DNA from: a virus
Strand: one strand, 5' to 3'
DNA: 46,413 bases
IMG/VR virus record: IMGVR_UViG_3300036985_004905
Span: 1-46,413 of that record
Shown here one piece after another: positions 15,530-23,320 of the stretch (positions are counted from its first letter, which is position 1; every line of letters starts with the position of its first letter). A program made the translations under genes and the position numbers. Under the pieces are notes generated by a model. That model had not been told where the DNA came from. It saw only the letters and a list, made by a program, of their open reading frames with translations, and did no database searches.

Positions 15530-17778
15530 ATAGCACATGCTCCAGAGTCACAGTTCATATCTTTTTCAGTATCCCCATCTCCATCGGGAGTATTAGCATA
15601 ATAGAAGTTTTTTAGACCATATTTATAACCATAAATCTGATCTTTGATCAGCGCACTAAGAGGAATATTTCCATCTGAATAATGAGAATAATTGTAGTAT
15701 AAATTAGTGCTCATGCTCATGTCAACAAACTTTTGAATAACAGCAGCTATATTGAGAATAGACTTGTTGTCTTTTATGTCCCAAGCTATAGTATAATAAT
15801 TCTTTCGCGAGTTATAGTTTGGAACAAGTTGTTTAAGAACACCATTCTTGGCCTTTTTATGGATCAATAAGCTTCTGACTGGTTCGATTCCATTGGTGCT
15901 GTTTTGAATGACAGAACTACTTTCGCAAGGCATAATAGCAGATAAAGTAGAATTGCGAAGACCATGTTTCTTGACCCTTTCACGTAACCCCTCCCAGTCC
16001 ATATTGTATTTAGGTTCAACAAGCTCATCGACTGTTTTCTTATACCAATCAATTGGTAGCAAGCCTTGAGAATATTTCGTATCTTTAAACTTTGGACAAG
16101 GCCCAAGAGATTCAGCTAATTCACAACTAGCGTTGATCAAATGCCATTGTATTTGCTCCATCGTTTCATGAACAAGTTTTAATGCAGCTTCATCATTATA
16201 AGATAGCTTATTCTTAGCTAAAAATCCAGCTAAATTAGTAATTCCAATACCAAGAGAACGTCTGTTCTTTGTGAAGGTTTCGCCAGCTAATATTGGATAT
16301 TCTTGATATTCTATGACAGAATCTAAAGTCTGCACAGCTATCCGGCAAGCTAATTCAATATCCTTTTCGTTGTTCAATTCTAGTAGATTGAGTGCCGATA
16401 GAATACAAATACCTATTTCACCCTTTGGGTCATTTATAGATTCGATTGGAACCGTGGGGTGTATAATTTCTTGGCATAAATTAGACATATAGCATGGTAT
16501 ATTCCACGATCCATGCTCATTAGCATTATCAATATTCATTGAATAAATTCGACCAGTTTCAAGTCTTTCACGAGCAAAAATTTCCGCTAATTTTCTAGCT
16601 GAGATCTTCTTTTTAAACTTTAAAGATCTAGAATTTTCATACTTTAAATAAAGTTCTTCAAACTTCTTGTTGTCACCAAACGCTTCGTATAATCCTTTTG
16701 CTTCATGAGGACTAAACAGTGTGATATCTTGATTTGCAATCAGACGATCATAAAATAATTTACAAAATTGAATTGAGTAGTCTAATTTTCGCACACGGTT
16801 ATCGTCAGTTCCAGCGTTATTTTTAAGAACCAAGACATCTTCAATCTCATAGTGCCAAAATGGGATATGGGCGGTCGCTGACCCACCCCTTAGGCCATTT
16901 TGACTTGTAGATTTTACTGCGGATTCGAAGTTTTTTAGATAAGGAATAACGCCAGTGTGAATAACTTCTCCTCCTCTGATGGGAGAATTGATTGGTCTGA
17001 TTCTTCCTATATTTAAACCGATGCCAGCTCTTCTGGCTGTATACTTGCCAACAGCGTGGATGCTAGAAAAGATACCATCTATATCATCATTCACGTCAAC
17101 AAGCACACAGCTTGCAAACTGACGGATATTGGTTCTGACTCCAGCCATGATAGGAGTAGGCAGGTTGATCTTGAAGGTAGAGTAGCAATCGTAGGCACGC
17201 TTAACGCCCTCTACAGAATCGAACAGGCACATGGCAATACACATGTAGGCATACTGAGGCGTTTCATAAATAACCCCGGTGCTTCTATTCTTGACAAGAT
17301 ACTTATCAATGAGTTGCTGTAAGCCAGCATATGTGAAAAGATCGTCACGAGAGTGATTTATATACACTCCAAGATTACGCACCTTATGGTACGGATCATT
17401 TGGCTTAGTGTCATCAGTCCATTTGTTTAAAACGTGATCGTGATAGACACCATTGTCCACATTCCTTTGTAGGAACAGAGTGAAGTCCGTTGGGACATCG
17501 CCGCAGCCCCATACTTCTTTTCTCAGTTGCATGTTTAGCAGTCTAGCCGCAACATACTGATAATTTGGACTTTGCGTTGAGATTAAATCATTTGCAGATT
17601 TAATCAAGATCTGGTGAATCTCTGAGCTTGATATTCCATCGTAAAGAGATAGATTAGCATTCATTTCTACCTCAGAAAAACTTACATTGTTGATATCCTT
17701 TGTCGCCCACTCAAGAACCTTATGAATTTTTTCTACAGAAAAATCTTCTTTTTCTCCGTTACGTTTTGTAACTTGCAT
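15526..17778 (-). CDS. nrdA: Ribonucleotide reductase class Ia, alpha subunit
   Basis: 750 aa, reduces NDPs to dNDPs. An ATP-cone regulatory domain fills about residues 1-90 (VTKRNGEKEDFSVEKIHKVL). Catalytic positions are present: FASCVLVD (first redox Cys), SNLCQEI with the N-L-C-x-E active-site motif, and GICILSALNL (second redox Cys). The C-terminus CDSGACAI keeps the mobile Cys pair re-reduced by thioredoxin or glutaredoxin. First gene after the promoter at 17827-17855, with AAGGAAG before the ATG; the leader is about 40 nt. Confidence 0.95.
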   Translation of the reverse strand: MQVTKRNGEKEDFSVEKIHKVLEWATKDINNVSFSEVEMNANLSLYDGISSSEIHQILIKSANDLISTQSPNYQYVAARLLNMQLRKEVWGCGDVPTDFTLFLQRNVDNGVYHDHVLNKWTDDTKPNDPYHKVRNLGVYINHSRDDLFTYAGLQQLIDKYLVKNRSTGVIYETPQYAYMCIAMCLFDSVEGVKRAYDCYSTFKINLPTPIMAGVRTNIRQFASCVLVDVNDDIDGIFSSIHAVGKYTARRAGIGLNIGRIRPINSPIRGGEVIHTGVIPYLKNFESAVKSTSQNGLRGGSATAHIPFWHYEIEDVLVLKNNAGTDDNRVRKLDYSIQFCKLFYDRLIANQDITLFSPHEAKGLYEAFGDNKKFEELYLKYENSRSLKFKKKISARKLAEIFARERLETGRIYSMNIDNANEHGSWNIPCYMSNLCQEIIHPTVPIESINDPKGEIGICILSALNLLELNNEKDIELACRIAVQTLDSVIEYQEYPILAGETFTKNRRSLGIGITNLAGFLAKNKLSYNDEAALKLVHETMEQIQWHLINASCELAESLGPCPKFKDTKYSQGLLPIDWYKKTVDELVEPKYNMDWEGLRERVKKHGLRNSTLSAIMPCESSSVIQNSTNGIEPVRSLLIHKKAKNGVLKQLVPNYNSRKNYYTIAWDIKDNKSILNIAAVIQKFVDMSMSTNLYYNYSHYSDGNIPLSALIKDQIYGYKYGLKNFYYANTPDGDGDTEKDMNCDSGACAI

Positions 17779-17826
17779 TGTCTTCCTTGCTTAAATAGTT
17801 GAATTGTAAATGGAATAGGGTAATCT

Positions 17827-17855
17827 ATTATAGTCTTACACAGGTGGTTTATCAA
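17827..17855 (-). promoter_or_regulatory. Sigma-70-type promoter for the nrd operon
   Basis: Minus-strand -35 TTGATA (17850-17855) and -10 TATAAT (17827-17832) with a 17-bp spacer. It lies between the upstream terminator and nrdA, giving a leader of about 40 nt. It probably opens the long replication/nucleotide transcript. Confidence 0.85.
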
Positions 17856-17865
17856 AACAATTTCT

Positions 17866-17907
17866 AAAAAAAAATCCCCCCGCAATGCGTCATTACGGAG
17901 GGGTTTT
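17866..17907 (-). terminator. Rho-independent terminator ending the envelope operon
   Basis: A 12-bp GC-rich hairpin (arms 17876-17887 and about 17891-17903, three-base loop) is followed on the minus strand by nine consecutive T residues. It lies 3 nt after the last gene of the 17.9-21.6 kb cassette. Confidence 0.9.
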
Positions 17908-17908
17908 A

Positions 17909-18085
17909 TTAGTTTTCTTTTTGAACAACACTAAGCTCAATTCCTTCACCTATATGAACTATCATTACTTTTTTACCATCTTTTATTGTGAATTCAACTT
18001 TTTCCAAAAGCTCTTTTGCTTTGTCTATGTCTTTTTCTTTTATTCCGACCCTAGAAAGCAACGCCTTGAGAATATCATCTATCAT
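17909..18085 (-). CDS. Small hypothetical protein, last gene of the envelope cassette
   Basis: 58 aa. ATG 18085 is chosen because it overlaps the preceding stop as ATGA with a GGGGTG site upstream. Helical (IDDILKALLSRVGIKEKDIDKAKELLEKV) followed by a beta-hairpin with KDGKKVMIVHIGEGIEL. No signal or membrane segment. Not recognised. Confidence 0.6.
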   Translation of the reverse strand: MIDDILKALLSRVGIKEKDIDKAKELLEKVEFTIKDGKKVMIVHIGEGIELSVVQKEN

Positions 18086-18543
18086 TGTTTGACACCCCAA
18101 GATAAAGCATTTAAAGTTTGAACAAGCTTTTCACGCTTGGAGCTATCTAATGACACGCTTTCTTTACCGATTGACTGAACAATAACGTTGTCAATATCTT
18201 CACCTAAATTTTCATATTTATCTTTTAACTTTGTATTAAAGTATAACTCTCCAGCAAACATATTAAACTTTCTGAATTGCTCGGTAGTTTGAATAAACTC
18301 TTTATCTGCGTTTATTATGTCAGCCATCTCTGAGTAAAAATAAAACAATAAATCTGAATCCTCAGAACTGAAGCTCGTTTCAACCACTGGCTGCACCAGA
18401 GTTTTATATTCTATTGAAGGCTCATCTATTTTGACTGTAATCTTTGCTGGACTTATATTCTTGATTGCATCAAACGTTGACTCGCCAAAAATACCAATCA
18501 CGCAAACTGCTGATGCTAATAATAACTTAAGTTTTTTACTCAT
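18082..18543 (-). CDS. Exported or membrane-anchored hypothetical protein
   Basis: 153 aa from ATG 18543 (AGGA 8 nt upstream). A hydrophobic segment LKLLLASAVCVIGIFG after a Lys-rich start is a signal peptide or anchor. The rest is helical and soluble, with DSDLLFYFYSEMADIINADKEF. It belongs to a run of small envelope proteins. A spanin-like or periplasmic adaptor role is possible but not shown. Confidence 0.6.
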   Translation of the reverse strand: MSKKLKLLLASAVCVIGIFGESTFDAIKNISPAKITVKIDEPSIEYKTLVQPVVETSFSSEDSDLLFYFYSEMADIINADKEFIQTTEQFRKFNMFAGELYFNTKLKDKYENLGEDIDNVIVQSIGKESVSLDSSKREKLVQTLNALSWGVKQ

Positions 18544-18931
18544 TTGAATGTCCTGTTTCACTGGTTGTTATTGGTGTTTGCCATCGCGGCAGCGGAATAA
18601 ATTCTTGCGAAACCGTTTGAGTTTTGTCAACCTTTACAAGCAAAGGAAAAATCTTTTCAAGCTCATTGAAAGCTTGTATTAAGTTATTTTTCTTGCATTG
18701 AGATGCTAAATTTTCCCATGCTATCACCATCTGAGTTAACTCTGTAAGCCCATCTACGTTGTCTACACTCGATTCTTTCTTGACTTCTGGCTGAACATCT
18801 TTCTCGATAGATGGCTCTGGTTTGTTTGATGGCTGTTTCTTTTTGAAAAAGCCCTTTGGAATCTCACCCCAAAGAACACTGCCTCCTAAAACAACACCTA
18901 AACCAACCACAACCATTTGAAATACTGTCAT
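18536..18931 (-). CDS. Membrane-anchored hypothetical protein with acidic/basic linker
   Basis: 131 aa. The first 20 residues (MTVFQMVVVGLGVVLGGSVL) form one membrane segment. A Lys/Pro/Glu-rich linker follows (about 28-60), then a helical C-terminal domain containing LTELTQMVIAWENLASQCKKN. This N-in, C-out layout with a Pro-rich linker resembles bitopic spanins or cell-envelope adaptors in form only. Confidence 0.6.
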   Translation of the reverse strand: MTVFQMVVVGLGVVLGGSVLWGEIPKGFFKKKQPSNKPEPSIEKDVQPEVKKESSVDNVDGLTELTQMVIAWENLASQCKKNNLIQAFNELEKIFPLLVKVDKTQTVSQEFIPLPRWQTPITTSETGHSNE

Positions 18932-19284
18932 TGTTTTTTCTCCGCTTCATTGAATATGCAAGTTAATTCCTGTCCCGATAGACCTTTAGAAACCTCTATC
19001 ATAGATTTATAGACTGAGTCACGATCTTTTTTAGATTTCCATTTCTTTTTAATGTTTCTGTGCAATAGTAGTTTATACATTACGGAAGGATTCTTTATTT
19101 CATCGAATAAATCTTCCTTGTTCTTGCTTCGATTGCATTCATATATAAATCTTGAAATGTTTATAATCAAGCCTGCAATAGCAATGATAAAGAATGGATC
19201 AATGCTATAATTTTCATCACCTGAAAATCGATGAGCGGCAACCTTCTTCGCTATATCATTTAGCTCTTCATTTTCTTGATTCAT
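18928..19284 (-). CDS. Single-pass membrane protein, unknown function
   Basis: 118 aa. A cytoplasmic-looking N-terminus, one transmembrane helix about residues 30-45 (FFIIAIAGLIINISRFIYE) and a very basic C-terminal half (NIKKKWKSKKDRDSVYK). The topology is compatible with a holin partner or anti-holin, but no family is recognised. It overlaps its neighbours by four bases on each side. Confidence 0.6.
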   Translation of the reverse strand: MNQENEELNDIAKKVAAHRFSGDENYSIDPFFIIAIAGLIINISRFIYECNRSKNKEDLFDEIKNPSVMYKLLLHRNIKKKWKSKKDRDSVYKSMIEVSKGLSGQELTCIFNEAEKKQ

Positions 19285-19856
19285 TGGACACCCAATCCTT
19301 CAATCATTTTTTTTATATCTTTAGAATTACTGAACCCTATTCTCTTATAAAGAACCTTGTCAAGTTCATTGGACTTGATCAACAGTATTGTTGGATATCT
19401 AGTAATCTTGTAATAAGAAAGATATTTCTTATTTTCTGCATCTTCTTCGTTTATGAATTTGAGTTTTATTTTTTTATTATCCATCAATTCTATAAGATCT
19501 TTATCTTGCCAAGTGGTTTGCTTCATGAGTCTGCATGGGCCACACCATTCAGCGCCAATCTGATATATATAATATTCTGGATCTTGTGTTGCCGCAATAG
19601 CATTATCTATAATTGGCTCTTTTTTTTGACAAGCCTTGCATCCGGGACACTCAGTCTTGTGACCGTCACCGTGGATGATAAAACCAGAACCGTCACAAAG
19701 TTCTTCTTTTTCGTCGTCAGGAGTTTCAATGTTCGTTAAAAATGATTGAGCCAATCTCGTAGCCACAAAAGCGCGAGCTGGATTTTTGAACCGTTGATCT
19801 TGATCGCATCCGTCAAGAAAAAAGAGTAAACATAAAGCTAATATTTTCTTATACAT
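19281..19856 (-). CDS. Lipoprotein with thioredoxin fold and Cys-rich insert
   Basis: 191 aa from ATG 19856 (GGAG 7 nt upstream); the longer frame overlaps the peptidase gene. The lipobox FLDGC near residues 13-17 predicts a lipid-anchored, extracytoplasmic protein. The C-terminal half is a thioredoxin fold with active site EWCGPCR and a cis-Pro in TRYPTI. Between anchor and fold is a Cys cluster (CDGSG ... ECPGCKAC) reminiscent of zinc-binding CxxC repeats. Being outside the membrane, it more probably handles disulfides of exported or virion proteins than reduces NrdA, although this is inference. Confidence 0.8.
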   Translation of the reverse strand: MYKKILALCLLFFLDGCDQDQRFKNPARAFVATRLAQSFLTNIETPDDEKEELCDGSGFIIHGDGHKTECPGCKACQKKEPIIDNAIAATQDPEYYIYQIGAEWCGPCRLMKQTTWQDKDLIELMDNKKIKLKFINEEDAENKKYLSYYKITRYPTILLIKSNELDKVLYKRIGFSNSKDIKKMIEGLGVQ

Positions 19857-19869
19857 TACAATCTCCATA

Positions 19870-20796
19870 TCATAAGAATGATGATGTGCCATAATCTGGT
19901 AGGTCTTTAGCTGGGAACCCATCAACATTGCTAAAAACCCAAGATCCTTGTTCAGCCAACATTCCTCTAGCTTCTTTTTCTCTGATCCAAAAACTACCTT
20001 CTGGCTGATCATGAACCCTCGGCCCTGAGTTCCAGAGACCCCAAGAGTTTTGAACTAAAAATAACATTTCTTTGAATTTACTTCTTGTGTCATCACATGC
20101 GATCCAACACATAGCATGATTCCAGCCGCTAGATCTTTCTGCGATACCGTTACCGTCTCTCTTGGAAGAGAATCCATAACCAGAACAAACGCTGATGCCG
20201 TAACCGTTGGCCAAAGCGTCTCTGGCTTCTTGCACGGTTGTTATCATCGATATAGTTTTTACTTGATGTTTTTTAGCTTCTTCAATCCAAATTGACTGAG
20301 GAATAGTTTTATTTGCACCAAACTTAGAATTGTAGGTAGATAAGTCTATTGCTCCATAATTCTTACGCAATAAAATGCCACCTTGTGTGCTGACATATTT
20401 AGCCGCATTGGAGCAGGTCATACCTTGACCACTGTTGGTTCTGCTTTGGTAAATGCCTTCTGTGGCACTTCTGGCTTCGAACGACTCAGATTCACCCTTT
20501 ACGTCTATTTCTACTGCTCGGGTGATGTCAACACCATTCCTAGTGGCATGACTCACACAGTCGCCTGTTGTTTGTCTTTCTGATGCACCAAACTTAGGGT
20601 CAAATTTTAAAAGAGACTTGTATGGGAGGGAGAGTTTTCCTTCTCCCGACCCATACAGTCTATAAGCAGCAGCTCCAAATAGAGGTGTTTTTAATTCACC
20701 CAGCAAAGTCGCCGTTTCTTCTGGATCGCAGATCGCTCCATTAAAACCTTTTCGATAAGCATTCAGAAGATCTTTTGGCGAATTAAAATCACTCAT
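19870..20796 (-). CDS. Papain-fold (C1-like) cysteine peptidase
   Basis: 308 aa. A papain-type active site is visible in order: Gln of RQTTGDCVSHA with the nucleophile Cys at about residue 80, the catalytic His in WNHAMCWI, and Asn in VQNSWG, the classic N-S-W-G signature. No signal peptide is apparent. In this cassette it could be a lysis enzyme, a virion-associated protease or a processing factor. No peptidoglycan-binding repeats are seen, so I do not call it an endolysin. Confidence 0.8.
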   Translation of the reverse strand: MSDFNSPKDLLNAYRKGFNGAICDPEETATLLGELKTPLFGAAAYRLYGSGEGKLSLPYKSLLKFDPKFGASERQTTGDCVSHATRNGVDITRAVEIDVKGESESFEARSATEGIYQSRTNSGQGMTCSNAAKYVSTQGGILLRKNYGAIDLSTYNSKFGANKTIPQSIWIEEAKKHQVKTISMITTVQEARDALANGYGISVCSGYGFSSKRDGNGIAERSSGWNHAMCWIACDDTRSKFKEMLFLVQNSWGLWNSGPRVHDQPEGSFWIREKEARGMLAEQGSWVFSNVDGFPAKDLPDYGTSSFL

Positions 20797-20814
20797 TTTG
20801 ATATTCCTATATAA

Positions 20815-21042
20815 TTACTTCTTGTTGTTGTTTTTTGCCCACTTCAAAATTGTGTCCAAGCCCATTGCTAGAACCGTGGTGACAAGAGGTGAATATACAC
20901 CAAAGTCTATCAATTTTACATTTTCAGCAACAACAGTCAAAGCGGCTGCTCCACCAATAAGTGCCGCATTCTTTGCCAAGTTAATCAAATCTCTAGTGTT
21001 TAATTGAAATCCACTAGACCGTTCCATATCTTCTGTGCTCAT
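20815..21042 (-). CDS. Holin-like small membrane protein
   Basis: 75 aa. Two hydrophobic helices (AALIGGAAALTVVAE and VYSPLVTTVLAMGLDTIL) separated by a short turn, and a basic Lys/Asn C-terminus, match small phage holins. It lies between a PAS-domain membrane protein and the papain-like peptidase, the place a lysis gene would occupy. The last ten codons before the final residue are identical to an internal part of an unrelated gene at 42.5 kb. Confidence 0.65.
   Translation of the reverse strand: MSTEDMERSSGFQLNTRDLINLAKNAALIGGAAALTVVAENVKLIDFGVYSPLVTTVLAMGLDTILKWAKNNNKK
20821..20850 (-). repeat. 30-nt exact repeat, copy 1 (copy 2 at 42523-42552)
   Basis: Thirty consecutive bases here are identical to 42523-42552. 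In both places they are read in the same frame on the minus strand and encode ILKWAKNNNK. The flanking bases differ at once on both sides. Confidence 0.95.
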
Positions 21043-21619
21043 CGCATTCTCCTATTTGGAAAAAATGAATTAAAAAACCTTCATGAGTTGAATTTGTAAC
21101 TTTATACGGAAAACCAACAAACCTTACTGTACATCCATTTACTGAAATGGTCTCTATATCAATCTTCCTGCATATTCTTAAGCATGAGTTTATTTCAGTT
21201 ATAAACTCTTCTCTGTTCTTTTCATCGACGATAGAAAACCAATCATGACCATCAAGAGATCCAAGATCTAGCGTTTCTGTTTTAAACGCTTCGTTATACC
21301 AAGTCAGTCTGCCTTCTTTGTCTGTTTCAAACAAAGGATTCGGTGAATAATGCAATGTTGCTTTGGATCTTTGATCAAGAATTTTTTGTCTAATTTCTAT
21401 TCTGTCAACAGTACATTTTAAATTATTGATTATATCTTTCATGGAGCCACCACCATTTGGCGTGACTTCTTGTTTTATTATCTTTAGATGATCTCCTATT
21501 CGGACTTGTTCATCAAAGAACGCTTTAAAGAATCTTATTATTCTCCATATAGCCAAGGCGATGGTTCCTGAGGCACCTATGAGGGTCGCTATAGCGGCTG
21601 CTTGATCTTGTGAAAGCAT
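21014..21619 (-). CDS. Membrane-anchored PAS-domain protein
   Basis: 201 aa. One transmembrane helix lies near the N-terminus (about 7-30, AIATLIGASGTIALAIWRIIRFF), followed by a helical linker and, from about residue 90, a PAS domain: FETDKEGRLTWYNEAF, DGHDWFSIVDEKNREEF, a strand VNGCTVRFVGFPYKV and a final FLIHFFQIG strand. No kinase, cyclase or DNA-binding output domain follows. It overlaps the holin-like gene by 29 nt and is the first gene after the 21.65 kb terminator, so it is co-expressed with the envelope cassette. A sensor that gates lysis is an attractive but untested idea. Confidence 0.75.
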   Translation of the reverse strand: MLSQDQAAAIATLIGASGTIALAIWRIIRFFKAFFDEQVRIGDHLKIIKQEVTPNGGGSMKDIINNLKCTVDRIEIRQKILDQRSKATLHYSPNPLFETDKEGRLTWYNEAFKTETLDLGSLDGHDWFSIVDEKNREEFITEINSCLRICRKIDIETISVNGCTVRFVGFPYKVTNSTHEGFLIHFFQIGECDEHRRYGTV

Positions 21620-21645
21620 ATGGCAAAACCCCTATGTTAAGACGT

Positions 21646-21681
21646 AAAACTAGCCCCCAGAGTTATCCAGAGGCTAGTTTT
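21646..21681. terminator. Bidirectional-type hairpin terminator
   Basis: Perfect 10-bp inverted repeat (21646-21655 with 21672-21681) and a 16-nt loop, with short T runs on both sides (four on the minus strand, five on the plus). It lies just after the stop of the Gly-rich protein, so it probably ends the 25.2-21.7 kb transcript. Confidence 0.75.
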
Positions 21682-21698
21682 TAAGTTAAAAGGTAATT

Positions 21699-22352
21699 TT
21701 AGCTTTCGAAAGAATCTTTCGCTTTATAGTTATCTTGCTTCGGCAATACCGCTCCATACATATAAACCAGTTCTCCGGGAACTGCTCGTGTTGGAACTGC
21801 GGCAGAGTCTGCGGAGGCTGTGGCTCCACCTGCAACCGCTGGATTGATAAAGTTAATGTTACTACCGCCACCAGTGATGATTCTATAAGAAGCAATACCA
21901 GAGCTTGGACGTGCCAGAACATCTATGTCCAAAGAGCCGATAGTCCTAGTGTTCTGAATCTGATTCGTGCTGTCTCGGTCAGGCTTTGGACCAGCTTGGC
22001 CTCCACGCAACGTAGTGTTTGCTACACCTCCAAGGGTGACAGTTACATTTCCACCTTTCATTACCCATTGGGTGGAATTAGCTTTGTAACCAAGAACTGT
22101 CGTTCCGGCAGTTACTGATCCCGGAACAGCACCAGAGATACCAACACGATCAGTATACTTGCTGCCGGTTCCAAGTTTTGCGATCACTTTAGACCCAAAA
22201 GACTTTCCAAAATCATTGGCCATGTTATTGACACTGACATTTTTAGTCATTGGACCTGTGGCGGAAATATTACCACCACCAACAACTGTTCCACCATTAT
22301 TCTTTTCGACGGACGGGGCGGAACCATTTCCGCTAGCGGCTACAATAGGCAT
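21699..22352 (-). CDS. Gly/Ala/Ser-rich probable virion protein
   Basis: 217 aa, low in charge and rich in Gly, Ser, Ala, Asn and Thr, with a beta-rich pattern and a central TVTLGGVANTTLRGGQAG segment. There is no signal peptide, and the start MPIVAASGNG is typical of small structural proteins. The composition suggests a decoration, fibre or neck protein. ATG is preceded by CAGGAGT. A TATAAT box at 22428-22433 without a -35 element may start an independent transcript. Confidence 0.5.
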   Translation of the reverse strand: MPIVAASGNGSAPSVEKNNGGTVVGGGNISATGPMTKNVSVNNMANDFGKSFGSKVIAKLGTGSKYTDRVGISGAVPGSVTAGTTVLGYKANSTQWVMKGGNVTVTLGGVANTTLRGGQAGPKPDRDSTNQIQNTRTIGSLDIDVLARPSSGIASYRIITGGGSNINFINPAVAGGATASADSAAVPTRAVPGELVYMYGAVLPKQDNYKAKDSFES

Positions 22353-22428
22353 AATAAAACTCCTGTCAAATTATAAAATAATAAAATTTATCTTCCTTTT
22401 TCCTTTTGTAGTCCGTGTCCATGATGTA

Positions 22429-22896
22429 TTATACACTTTTATTAAGTGCGTATTTGATTTTTTCTAGACTTTTGTTTAATCTTATCCTAATCGTCTCTCC
22501 ACAAACACCTCTTGTGTCAGCCAATTCTTTGATGGTCATGTCTCCGTAAAGCCTATCAATCACCAAAGAAGGGTCGTCGCACACGGATTCTATCAGATCT
22601 CTGGTCTCAAAATCAACAAAAGGATCTCGACGATCAGGTATATTGACCTGTAATTGAGCGTTGTTGTTCCTGTTGAATTTCCTTTGACTCAAACATTCAA
22701 AAACAACGCCGCTGTGAAGATATGTGGTAAACTTAGCTTTGCTTCTTTTGTCATACTTGTTCACGGCTCGTAAAATAGCGTTCAATATACAGCTTTTGAT
22801 CTCGTCCTGAGATAAAATCTTACGAAAAGATGACGCAGCATTTTGGGCAACGTTCATGGTTTCGACATCATTAACATAATGCTCATAACTTTTCAT
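22429..22896 (-). CDS. Phage sigma factor (sigma-70-like, T4 gp55 class by size)
   Basis: 155 aa. A region-2-like segment AILRAVNKYDKRSKAKFTTYLHSGVVFECL (about 41-70) matches the core-binding and -10-recognition helices of sigma-70 proteins (K-F-x-T-Y-L-x). A region-4-like HTH follows near the C-terminus: MTIKELADTRGVCGETIRIRLNKSLEKIKYAL. The short size fits a late-gene sigma such as T4 gp55, although region 4 seems better preserved. It lies immediately upstream of a probable virion gene. Which promoters it reads is not visible from the window. Confidence 0.8.
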   Translation of the reverse strand: MKSYEHYVNDVETMNVAQNAASSFRKILSQDEIKSCILNAILRAVNKYDKRSKAKFTTYLHSGVVFECLSQRKFNRNNNAQLQVNIPDRRDPFVDFETRDLIESVCDDPSLVIDRLYGDMTIKELADTRGVCGETIRIRLNKSLEKIKYALNKSV

Positions 22897-22905
22897 TAAT
22901 TTTTC

Positions 22906-23310
22906 CTATTCTAAAAACAAATCTTCAATTACTTTTCTTACATTTCCAAAATCAAACATACGTCCAACGCCAATGAAAAATCTGTATCTACTGCATATTT
23001 TTAGTAACTCAATCCCTTCAGTGCGATTTAATTTATCTTTAATTTCTTTTGTTATATTAAAATTAGTGTGACCCAACCAGCAGTCAAAGTTTTGCGTCAA
23101 AGATATATTTTCTATAAGTTTACTGTCTATTGGAATCATTAAATTTTGATGAGTTGTGGGTTCATCATCTTCATCTTCAACAAAATCTTCATCATCATCT
23201 AAATCAATTACCCCCATTTTTTGGTATAACATATCCAACAGAGGTGAATCCAACTGCTCTTCGATCACATCTTCATACTTTTGCCAACCTATCTTCTTTT
23301 TAATATTCAT
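22906..23310 (-). CDS. Acidic hypothetical protein
   Basis: 134 aa with a highly acidic stretch (IDLDDDEDFVEDEDDE, about 35-50) followed by a folded C-terminal part containing NFDCWLGHTNFNIT and LLKICSRYRFFIGVGRMFDF. Co-directional with the sigma factor, 10 nt away. Not recognised. Confidence 0.55.
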   Translation of the reverse strand: MNIKKKIGWQKYEDVIEEQLDSPLLDMLYQKMGVIDLDDDEDFVEDEDDEPTTHQNLMIPIDSKLIENISLTQNFDCWLGHTNFNITKEIKDKLNRTEGIELLKICSRYRFFIGVGRMFDFGNVRKVIEDLFLE

Positions 23311-23320
23311 CGTTGACTCC

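Noticed and set aside
19194-19739. 181-aa open frame on the plus strand, very rich in Phe and Ile
   Set aside because: Antisense to the lipoprotein and membrane genes; hydrophobicity is the expected complement of Lys/Glu-rich coding sequence.
19857-20012. N-terminal extension of the thioredoxin-fold lipoprotein
   Set aside because: It overlaps the peptidase gene, and the lipobox signal only makes sense with a start at 19856.
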